This document shows positions 17,058 to 23,672 of a DNA stretch of 64,000 nt, piece by piece. The notes under the pieces are model-generated. The model did no database searches. It was not told where the DNA came from and saw nothing but the letters and a program-made list of their open reading frames with translations. Source of the stretch: JBOGVZ01 sp050692985. GTDB lineage: Bacteria; Actinomycetota; UBA4738; CALAEC01. How positions within the stretch are numbered: the first letter of the stretch is position 1; every line of letters begins with the position of its first letter. Made by a program: the position numbers and the translations under genes. The DNA lies in contig JBOGVZ010000085.1 in NCBI GenBank assembly GCA_050692985.1, forward strand, positions 1 to 64,000, read 5' to 3'.

Positions 17058-17296
17058 CCGAAGCCGCCGCAGGTCTGAGAGCATCGCCGTCTGTGCTCGG
17101 GGCCGAGGTCGAGCGACCCGGCCGCTTGCCCGACACGTCATGCAAACGTCAAGCCTCCTTTTACCTGTCCATGACACGCATCGAACTCGTCACCGAGTCG
17201 TTGGATACTGGCGCCGAAACAGGGACAGAACCGATGAGGTGTTGAGGGAAGGAGGCGATAGCCGCGAGCGATTGGAACCCTCTGCAGGAGACGGAC

Positions 17297-17965
17297 TTGA
17301 GCTCCTTGCTCGAACAGGAGTCCGAGAAGGAATACTGGGCCTGCCTCCGAAAGTGCATTGAGCAGGAACGGTCCTGCTACCCAAACAGGGTGTTCCCACC
17401 TGAGGACAAGGAGCTCGAGGCCCTCCGTCTCACGCTATGCAGGAAGACGAGGGTGGTGATCATCGGCCAGGACCCGTACCACAGTCCCGGCCTGGCGGAC
17501 GGCCTTGCGTTCTCCGTCCCCCGAGATGCGAGCAAGCTACCGCCGTCGCTCAGGAACATCCTCCGAGCGCTGCGGGAAGACCCGGATCTACCGGACGACG
17601 CCCGCTCGATCGATCTCATCCCCACCAACCTGGCGGTCTGGGCACAACGGGAATGCGTACTGCTCCTGAACACCACGCTGACGGTGCGCCAGGGGGTCGC
17701 CGGCTCGCACCGTGGCATGGGGTGGGAAACGTTCACCGACCGGGTCATCCAGGAGGTCCAGAGGGAGGCACAGCCCGCGTTCATGCTCTGGGGAAGGAAG
17801 GCCCAGAGAAAGAGGAAACTGCTCGTGGACACTCCTCCGGCGATGATCACCGAATCGCCGCACCCTCGAATGCCAACCTTCCCAGAGAGCAGGCCGTTCA
17901 GCCAAGTGAACAAATCCCTCGATGCCGCCGGCCTGCCAAAGATCGATTGGAGGCTGGCCGATTGA
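17297..17965 (+). CDS. ung: Uracil-DNA glycosylase, family 1 (Ung)
   Basis: 222 residues from TTG 17297. VVIIGQDPYHSPGLADGLAF is the catalytic water-activating loop (GQDPYH). LLLNTTLTVRQG..AGSH and a C-terminal ESPHPRMPTF (where most members have HPSPLS) complete the active site, so the Leu-intercalation loop is divergent. It removes uracil from DNA. Upstream codons DWNPLQETD also match the family and are in frame back to 17258, where an ATA stands just behind AAGGAGG; the true start may be there. Last gene before the tRNA scar, so probably element-borne. Confidence 0.88.
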   Translation: MSSLLEQESEKEYWACLRKCIEQERSCYPNRVFPPEDKELEALRLTLCRKTRVVIIGQDPYHSPGLADGLAFSVPRDASKLPPSLRNILRALREDPDLPDDARSIDLIPTNLAVWAQRECVLLLNTTLTVRQGVAGSHRGMGWETFTDRVIQEVQREAQPAFMLWGRKAQRKRKLLVDTPPAMITESPHPRMPTFPESRPFSQVNKSLDAAGLPKIDWRLAD

Positions 17966-18127
17966 TGCGCCCTGCTCGTTCCCGACGGACCTGAAGGTCG
18001 TGCCGAACATCATCCCCAGTGCCCCGCGCCGGCCCTTCCGGACGACATCGGTTTGCGGTATGTACATGGAGGCAGGCGGAGATTTGGCGGGAGGTGATGC
18101 GACAGGAAGGAGGCCAAGCGGGCTCCG

Positions 18128-18473
18128 GACAAGTCTTCTGGGGGCCCGTGGACCGCACAAGTTCTCGTAAGTTTCGAGGACGGCGGAGAACGACAGAACC
18201 GCAGGTCAAAGGGCACTTTCCCACGGCGGAGGACCTTTCTTTCCTTCAAAACCGGTGAGGGGGCGAAAGCTCCCTGGCGGGTTCGATTCCCGTCCGCCTC
18301 CGCTACTGAATCGGTGCTCTGAACTGGGGTTTCGGGGCCGAGCGAGTTCTCTGGTGGCCGCGAAGAAGGAGTCGAGCGGCGGCCGGATATCCGCTCAACC
18401 GGACAAGTCTTCCCGAGTTTTCGCGCACATAGAACCGCACAAGTCTTGCCCGGGTAGCCGGAGCCGCAAGACT
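18128..18473. repeat. Recurrent ACAAGTCTT elements around the tRNA scar
   Basis: ACAAGTCTT occurs at 18128-18136, 18403-18411 and 18439-18447, and ACAAGTTCT at 18156-18164. GGACAAGTCTTC is shared by the first and second, and ACCGCACAAGT by the copies at 18151 and 18434. AGTCTTG (18442-18448) is repeated inverted as CAAGACT (18467-18473). Their clustering on both sides of the tRNA-Sec fragment suggests recombinase arm or core sites. Apart from these and the tRNA scar, 17966-18586 holds no gene I can support. Confidence 0.5.
18244..18302 (+). other. 3' half of a tRNA-Sec (selC) gene: attachment-site scar
   Basis: From the anticodon loop CTTCAAA (UCA anticodon) onward the sequence gives: 3' anticodon stem ACCGG; a long variable arm (AGGGGGC-GAAA-GCTCCCT); T-arm GCGGG-TTCGATT-CCCGT with the G-U first pair seen in tRNA-Sec; acceptor strand CCGCCTCC; and discriminator G. 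The 5' half (acceptor GGAGGCGG, D-arm, 5' anticodon stem) is absent: the preceding bases do not pair. A 3'-only tRNA copy starting at the anticodon loop is the classical product of tyrosine-recombinase integration, so the integrated element should lie to the left, with the reconstituted tRNA gene outside the window. Confidence 0.78.
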
Positions 18474-18586
18474 AGTCCGCCGTCCTCCCGAGGGAAGGAC
18501 ACCGATGGTGATGATCTCGACGGACCCGCTGGTGGTCGGGAGGACACGCTCCAGGACCTGCGGGGCGAGTTCGTGGTCGGGTCGGG

Positions 18587-18955
18587 ATCCGCGACCGTGC
18601 GATCCCCCTGACCTTCCTCGACATGCTGGTAAAGGTGTCGGAGCTCCTGGTAGTCAACGCCGAGGACGTGGATCTCAAGGCCCGGACGATGCGGGTCATG
18701 GGCAAGGGCGCGAAGCAGCGGGAGCTACCCCTGGGCCAGACGGTCACCCAGGCGCTCCGGCGATACCAACGGATGTTGGAGGACGTGAGACTCGACGATC
18801 CATTCTTCGTGAGCAGGTACGGCCGGAGCACGCTGGCCTCGGGGGAGTCGGGCTCGCTGAGCGGCGAGCGGACCAGCGCGGGACGGCTGGACCTCGGCAC
18901 CTACCGCATCGAGATCCACAACTGGCCGGGCCGCCGGGGAACCAGGTCACCGTGA
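18587..18955 (+). pseudogene. Tyrosine recombinase (integrase) fragment
   Basis: In frame from about 18587: IRDRAIPLTFLDMLVKVSELL, then VNAEDVDLKARTMRVMGKGAKQ with the GKGxKxR strand pair, RELPLG, ALRRY and DDPFFVSRYG up to about 18826. This is the centre of an XerC/D-like catalytic domain, including the Arg of KVSELL (here Lys replaces the usual catalytic Arg of LRVSELL). Both the N-terminal SAM-like domain and the C-terminal HxLR/Tyr part are missing. After 18826 the frame runs on to 18955 without resemblance. Confidence 0.7.
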
Positions 18956-19062
18956 CGGTCACGTTCTTCAACTCCATCGGCCAGGCGGGCCAGTAGCGGG
19001 GCGTCTCGTCCCCCGGGGGCGTCGCCGCCACGGCGGGTGCCGGCGTTCGGAGCCGCGTGCCT

Positions 19063-19602
19063 CTAGCCGCAGGTCGACATGGCGATCGGGCCCGCGGTCG
19101 CGCCCTGGAGGACGATCGCATCCTTCGGCGTGTGGATGTCGATCCGGAGCTGACCCCGCGACGACGTGTGTCGCTCGAACTCGAGGTCCAGGGTCACCGG
19201 GCCGAGGAACACGGTGTGCGGGTGGTCGGCGTGGACGATGCCGTGGGTCTCGAGCACGGCGGTGCAGCCGTCGATCGCCACCGACACGTTGCCGGTTCCG
19301 AAGCACTCCACCTCCGCGAGCGGCGTGCTCCCGGGGGTGGCGCCGGGGCCGTGCGCGTCGCAGGCGGAGATGTTGCGCCCCTCGAGATGGAAGGCCATGT
19401 CTCCCCGGCCAGGCTCCTCCGATTCCTCTGCCATCAGCGTGAAGGTCCCGATCACCGTCTTGTCGGCGGACACAAGCTTGCCCTTCGCCTGGAGCGTCGC
19501 CCCCGGTCTGCCGGCTCCCGATCCGGCCCCCGCCACCAAGACCACGGCCGCCGCCACCACCGTGATCATCGTGAGGAGCGTGAAGCGCATCCGTGTGGAC
19601 AT
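19063..19602 (-). CDS. Secreted protein of unknown function
   Basis: 179 residues. Clear signal peptide (MSTRMRFTLLTMITVVAAAVVLVAGAG), then a mature domain of alternating strands with two Cys (ISACDAHG, VECFG, DGCTAV) and a C-terminal CG. ATG 19602 has AGGAGGGAGAG directly upstream. Outside the cell or membrane-attached by inference. I do not recognise the family. It is intact although flanked on both sides by gene fragments, so it may be chromosomal. Confidence 0.7.
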   Translation of the reverse strand: MSTRMRFTLLTMITVVAAAVVLVAGAGSGAGRPGATLQAKGKLVSADKTVIGTFTLMAEESEEPGRGDMAFHLEGRNISACDAHGPGATPGSTPLAEVECFGTGNVSVAIDGCTAVLETHGIVHADHPHTVFLGPVTLDLEFERHTSSRGQLRIDIHTPKDAIVLQGATAGPIAMSTCG

Positions 19603-19717
19603 GTCTCTCTCCCTCCTGCTCGAACCGACGGACCGTCGCGGCGGCCCGGCGCGGGTGAGACGGCCGCGCCGCCGTGGGGCCATGGCGGGGGGCCGCGACA
19701 CGCGGGATGGACGGGGA

Positions 19718-20390
19718 TTGACCCAGGAAGTACTCGTAGACGCGTCCCAATAGGTCGCGAGAGTGGTCCTCCTTCCCCCCCAGACCAATCCCGGAGATGA
19801 GGTCGATCAGCTCCCTGAGACGACGCTTGTCGACGACCGGGCGAGCGTAGTCCTTCGGCAGCACACCCTTGAGCGACGGATTCTCCCGCGCGATGGCGTC
19901 CATTCGCCTCGTCGATGAGACGGCCGATCTCCGGTTGCTTGGCAGCTGCCCGGAGCTCCTGCCAGCGCGCCTCCGGCGGCACCCAGAAGACATGCTCCGC
20001 GCGGTACTCGTCGGGGTCCTCGGGATCGGCCCCCTCGCTCTTCTCCAGAGCAAGGAGTTCCCGGTGCCGTGCCTCGATGGCATCGGAGATGTTCAGGAAG
20101 ACCAGGCCGAGGACGACGTGCTTGTACTCGGCGGCGTCCATGTGGCCGCGCATCTTGTCGGCGGCGGCCCACAGGGTGGCCTCGAGGTTGACCGGCTTGA
20201 ACTTCTTCTTCTTGCTGAGCCAGACCTCGACCTCACCCTTGTCGAAGACCAGCGTCTGGTCGCCGGCGAGGGGCGGGGGGAAGTCGCTTCCCTTCTTCTT
20301 CCGCCACTGGGTCACGGCCGGGACGGACATGCCCGCCAGGGTGGCGACCTCCTCCAAGCCGAGGAGGGTGCCGACCGCCCTTCCTGCCAT
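19718..20390 (-). pseudogene. HTH-HsdM fusion, frameshifted and truncated
   Basis: Residues 1-70 are a helix-turn-helix (VATLAGMSVPAVTQWRKKKG) with an excisionase-like strand (LVFDKGEVEVWL). From about 75 it is the HsdM N-terminal domain (LEATLWAAADKMRGHMDAAE, VLGLVFLNISDAIEARH). At 19903-19904 one extra T shifts the frame: removing it joins LIDEA to MDAIARENPSLKGVLPKDYA. Similarity ends abruptly at YEYFLGQ (about 19718), before the methylase motifs. This is a relic of a second type I system, one whose methylase carries its own DNA-binding domain. Confidence 0.7.
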
Positions 20391-20410
20391 CCTTCCCCCC
20401 TTCGGCCAGG

Positions 20411-20440
20411 AGGATAAAGTTGAGCGGGTTAAGCTGTCAA
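20411..20440 (-). promoter_or_regulatory. Promoter of the HTH-HsdM gene
   Basis: On the minus strand TTGACA (20440-20435) is followed after 18 bp by TATCCT (20416-20411), a near-consensus -35/-10 pair about 20-50 bp upstream of the ATG at 20390. The spacer contains a partial dyad (AACCCGCTCAACTT). The rest of 20441-20703 shows no supportable gene; it holds a direct tandem repeat, GGGACCGGCCA/GGGACCGGCCT, at 20629-20650. Confidence 0.5.
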
Positions 20441-20703
20441 CGCTCTCGGCGCCACCACTCTTGAGACCGCAGAGCGCTAGCGGAAGGAGAGGGGATACTC
20501 CTGCCGGCGAACCTGGTGGCGTGCATGACGGAGGCCTAATGCCCGATCGATCCTGTCGTCGTTCGTCGACTGGCTAACGAAGCCCGGCCCCCGTTCGCAT
20601 AGGCACACCCAACTCCGCTGCGCCCGTTGGGACCGGCCAGGGACCGGCCTGTCATGCCTAGGTCAAGCCCTCTTTGAGCTTCCCATGACACGCCCCGGAG
20701 GGG

Positions 20704-20727
20704 AAACTACAAAGGACTTGTAGGTTT
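20704..20727. repeat. Dyad AAACTACAA-N5-TTGTAGGTTT
   Basis: Near-perfect inverted repeat with 5-bp centre (AGGAC) in the long gap between the HsdM relic and the next fragment. The same left half, spacer length and TTGTA right half occur at 11152-11170 beside hsdR. It could be an operator, a recombinase core or a small terminator. Confidence 0.5.
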
Positions 20728-20750
20728 CGACGCGGAGAGCACCCGATTGA

Positions 20751-21008
20751 ATACGGACGACGAGCGCTTCCAAAGAGATCGTCCGGCAGATCCGCGTCGG
20801 CGACACACGGACAATCGAGGCCGTCAAGGACGAGCTTTCCAGGCTGATGCTCCCCGGCCCACAACCGTCGACGTTTCCCGAGCCGGGCAAAGGCTGGCAC
20901 ACGATCCGGGTGGAGCTCGTCTCAGGGCTCGGCCAGGAGTTCGATCCGCCGCCGGGACGCGATTTCCTGGTCTCGCCTCAGCACACATTCCGGCAGCTCG
21001 CGCATCCC
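20751..21008 (+). pseudogene. pRiA4b ORF-3-like protein fragment
   Basis: The frame is open from the TGA at 20748. It reads KEIVRQIRVGDTRTIEAVKD, later IRVELVSGLGQEFDPPPGRDFLVSPQHTFRQLA. The EFDPPPGR..F.V.P.HTF.QLA stretch resembles the N-terminal part of the plasmid pRiA4b ORF-3/IS1096 passenger family. Resemblance stops at about 21008, before the AFxRWDxxHLxxF part expected next, and there is no normal start codon. Likely a leftover of a mobile element. Confidence 0.4.
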
Positions 21009-21070
21009 CGATCCGTGTCCCTCCTCCCAGGTCAGGAAGGCTGTCAAGGGGGAAACAGGCCCTGAAGCCG

Positions 21071-21436
21071 TCATCCGTCCAGGGGCTCCACGTCGAAGGG
21101 ACCATGGAAGACGGTGACGAACAGGCAGGGGTCGTCGTCGGCGGGGGCGTGCCTCATCGCCTCCCCGGGGGGGAAGTGGCAGTATGCCCCCGGGCCGATG
21201 ACCTCGTCGTTGACCCGGAGTCGGCCTTCCAGAACGACGATGGTGTGGGCGGCCGTGTGCCGATGTAACCGAGCCTTGAGACCGGCCGGGTACCGGATGA
21301 GGTAGTGCTCCGCCCCCGAATCCGGATCCCGATACAGGAGCCGCAAGCCGATCTCGCGATCGTAGATGGCGAGTTGAGACCGATCCAACTCGATCGACCT
21401 GAGCTGGTCGACGATGATCGCCCGACCGTATTCCAT
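21071..21436 (-). CDS. Cupin-domain protein
   Basis: 121 residues. Single small beta-barrel of the cupin type: LKARLHRHTAAHTIVVLEGRL (His-x-His and Glu of cupin motif 1) and GAYCHFPPGEAMRHAP (motif 2 with His). Resembles the C-terminal cupin of ChrR-like proteins, which bind a metal. ATG 21436 is preceded by GAGGT. Substrate unknown. Transcribed alone, same direction as the flanking PPOX gene. Confidence 0.7.
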   Translation of the reverse strand: MEYGRAIIVDQLRSIELDRSQLAIYDREIGLRLLYRDPDSGAEHYLIRYPAGLKARLHRHTAAHTIVVLEGRLRVNDEVIGPGAYCHFPPGEAMRHAPADDDPCLFVTVFHGPFDVEPLDG

Positions 21437-21543
21437 GCGCGAGACCTCACCGGCGAAGGCCCGGAACCGTAGGGACCAGGAGCGTCACGGCCATCCTGAC
21501 ACACGGAAGGGAAACGTCCGGGCCCTGACTGTATCGGGCTCTC

Positions 21544-21948
21544 CTACCAGGCCTGCCAGCGGGTGGGCGTGACGCGGATCGGCACGGAGTAGTCCTCGGC
21601 GAAGCTGCGCGGTGTCCAGTCCAGCGCCGAGATCTCCTGCCGGTACTTGTCGACGTACTCCGGCACCTGGTCGGCGGGCGGGGCGTCGGCGCCGACCGCC
21701 GCGCGCCCCTCCACCGTCACCACGTCGTAGCCGCGACGATCGCCGTCGAGATGGAGCGAGACGTGCGGGTTGGCGGCCAGGTTGTCGAGCTTGGGCTTGC
21801 CGCGCTGGCTGTAGATGAGGAACGTCTCGCCGTCCCACAGGAACCACACCGGGGTGGCCTGGGGCTGGCCCTGTGGCGACACCGTCACCAGCCACACGGC
21901 GATCTCGCCACGGAGCCGCTCCTCGGTCCGCTCGTCGAGATCGGCCAT
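21544..21948 (-). CDS. PPOX-class flavin/F420-dependent protein (TIGR03667-like)
   Basis: 134 residues. Split-barrel fold pattern: AVWLVTVSPQGQPQATPVWFLWDGE, then KLDNLAANPHVSLHLDGD, a GRAAV strand and a C-terminal TPTRWQAW. It resembles the Rv3369-like group (TIGR03667) of actinobacterial pyridoxamine-phosphate-oxidase-fold proteins, which bind flavin or F420. Substrate unknown. ATG 21948 is followed by a charged helix typical of the group. Confidence 0.75.
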   Translation of the reverse strand: MADLDERTEERLRGEIAVWLVTVSPQGQPQATPVWFLWDGETFLIYSQRGKPKLDNLAANPHVSLHLDGDRRGYDVVTVEGRAAVGADAPPADQVPEYVDKYRQEISALDWTPRSFAEDYSVPIRVTPTRWQAW

Positions 21949-22100
21949 GCCGGCACCTTACCGCGTGCGATCGGCTCCCTGCCGGTAGTGGCCGGTTCAG
22001 AGCCAGGCGCATCTCCGGAGCCGACCCGCCTCCGGGACGGCGATGAGTTTGGCCCGTGCGAGCGGTCTGCAGATGAAGACAGCGAAGAGGAGATCCGCGG

Positions 22101-22439
22101 TTGGCCGCTCCCGAGGTGTCAGCCAGGGCACAGGTGCTGCGACGCTCCGGGGAGCCGGGGATCGTCCTGGTCATCGTCGGCCCGATCGTTCCCGCCGACG
22201 TCCCCCGGCTCTGCGAGCGCGTCCGCGCGTTGCTGGAGGGCAGCCCCGACGAGCCGGTCGTGTGCGACGTGGGGGCGCTCGCCGATCCGGACGCGGTCAC
22301 GGTCGCCGCCCTGGCCCGGCTCCAGCTCACCGCTGGGCGGCTCGGGCGCCGGATCCGGCTCCGCCACCCGTGCGGCGAGCTGCGGGAGCTGCTGGCCCTG
22401 GCGGGACTGGACCAGGTCGTGCCGCGGTGTGACCGATGA
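22101..22439 (+). CDS. STAS-domain protein
   Basis: 112 residues. PGIVLVIVGPIVPADVPRLC, PVVCDVGALADPDAVTVAAL and RLGRRIRLRHPCGELRELL follow the strand-helix order of STAS domains (anti-anti-sigma factor fold). The usual phosphorylatable Ser of D-x-S is replaced by DVGALADPD, so classical SpoIIAA-type switching is uncertain. The start is a TTG at 22101. It lies 3'-to-3' with the ECF sigma gene, which is suggestive but proves no partnership. Confidence 0.6.
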   Translation: MAAPEVSARAQVLRRSGEPGIVLVIVGPIVPADVPRLCERVRALLEGSPDEPVVCDVGALADPDAVTVAALARLQLTAGRLGRRIRLRHPCGELRELLALAGLDQVVPRCDR

Positions 22440-22498
22440 GCCCCCGGGCCCGATCCAGGACCTGCCGGACGGTCGCAGCCAGGGGCGGGTGGCCCGAG

Positions 22499-23509
22499 CT
22501 ACCCCTCGAGCCGAGGGGGCAGGCCGAACAGGGGGAACAGCCTGGCGGTGTCGAGGAAGAACGTGATCCCGCCGATCCGCTCGCCCGAAAGCTCGAGGAC
22601 CTGGAGCGACCACGGCTCGTGGCCCTTCCCGGTCCCGTCGGGCTTGTACTGTCCGAACGCCGGAGCGCCGTTCGCCACGGTGGGGATCAGCCGCGAGCCG
22701 CGACAGCCGATGCCGGGCCCCAGGCACCACCGGCGGACGTCGAGATGGGTCTGGAGCCACAGCTCGTAGGGGGGCATCGACCACGTGGCGTCCTCGAGGA
22801 GCAGCGAGGTGAGCGAGTCCATGTCGTACCGCTCGAAGGCGTCGACGTACCGGGCCAGGAGCGCCCGCTGCTCCTCGTCCGTCGGCTGGGCCGGGTCGGT
22901 GGCGGTGGCCCCGGTGGCGGCGAGGGACGACCGGGCCCGTTGGAGCGCGCTGTTGACCGAGGCCACGGTGGTGTCGAGCAGCTCCGCCACCTCGGTCGCC
23001 TTCCAGCGCAGGACCTCCCGCAGGATGAGCACCGCCCGCTGCCGGGGCGGGAGGTGCTGGAGCGCGGCCACGAAGGCCAGGCGGATCGACTCTCGCTGCT
23101 CGGCCAGCTCGGCCGGGTCGCCATCCCCCGGGAGGACGCGGCCGTCGGGGATCGGCTGGATCCACGTGACCTCCGGAAGGGCCTCGCCGAGGGGTGAATC
23201 AGCCGTGCCCGCGGGACCGAGATCCATCGGGCGGGCCCGGCGCTCCCTCCCCTTCAGCATGTCGAGGCACACGTTGGTGGCGATGCGATAGAGCCACGAG
23301 CGCAGCGCCGCCCGGCCCTCGAAGCGATCGAAGCTCCGCCACGCCCGCAGCAGCGTCTCCTGCACCGCGTCCTCCGCCTCGAACGTCGAGCCCAGCATCC
23401 GGTAGGCGTAGCCGGTCAGCTCCCTGCGGTGCTCTTCGAGCCTGGCCTCGACCTCCCCGGACCTCCTCGGCTCCCGGGCCAGGCCCTCCGTTGCCGCCGC
23501 CTCACTCAT
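22499..23509 (-). CDS. ECF RNA polymerase sigma factor, SigG/SigJ-like with C-terminal SnoaL-like domain
   Basis: 336 residues. Region 2 (ELTGYAYRMLGSTFEAEDAV, FEGRAALRSWLYRIATNVCLDML) at about 30-85 and region 4 (LPPRQRAVLILREVL, ATEVAELLDTTVASVNSAL) at about 150-195, followed by a SnoaL/NTF2-like domain to the end. This architecture is the TIGR02960/SigG group, in which the extra domain takes the place of an anti-sigma partner. It is divergent from the FAD-linked oxidase gene, so that gene is a candidate target. ATG 23509. Confidence 0.88.
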   Translation of the reverse strand: MSEAAATEGLAREPRRSGEVEARLEEHRRELTGYAYRMLGSTFEAEDAVQETLLRAWRSFDRFEGRAALRSWLYRIATNVCLDMLKGRERRARPMDLGPAGTADSPLGEALPEVTWIQPIPDGRVLPGDGDPAELAEQRESIRLAFVAALQHLPPRQRAVLILREVLRWKATEVAELLDTTVASVNSALQRARSSLAATGATATDPAQPTDEEQRALLARYVDAFERYDMDSLTSLLLEDATWSMPPYELWLQTHLDVRRWCLGPGIGCRGSRLIPTVANGAPAFGQYKPDGTGKGHEPWSLQVLELSGERIGGITFFLDTARLFPLFGLPPRLEG

Positions 23510-23672
23510 CGTCGGTCGCTCCTCGCGGCTTGGCGGGCATGCTGTCTCACGAAGCGACCATCATATGGCCCACCCTCGGACGGCGACCACCGAGGCGGGA
23601 GGGACCGATGAGTTTCGGTGGCCCCCACCGTCGAATCCCAGAGATGGAAGAACCGGGACGAACGACGGGATC

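Noticed and set aside
18190..18243. A 5' half of the tRNA-Sec gene upstream of the scar
   Set aside because: GGCGGAGG at about 18224 superficially resembles an acceptor strand but is in the wrong order for pairing with CCGCCTCC, and no D-arm or 5' anticodon stem (CCGGT) is present.
20704..20750. tRNA or att core at the GGTTTCGACGCGGAGAGC stretch, partly similar to 18160-18190
   Set aside because: The resemblance is short and gapped, and no tRNA arms can be formed. Only the flanking AAACTACAA dyad was kept.
20824..21105. 93-codon minus-strand frame opposite the pRiA4b-like fragment
   Set aside because: No motif, and the plus strand carries the recognisable EFDPPPGR..HTFRQLA segment.
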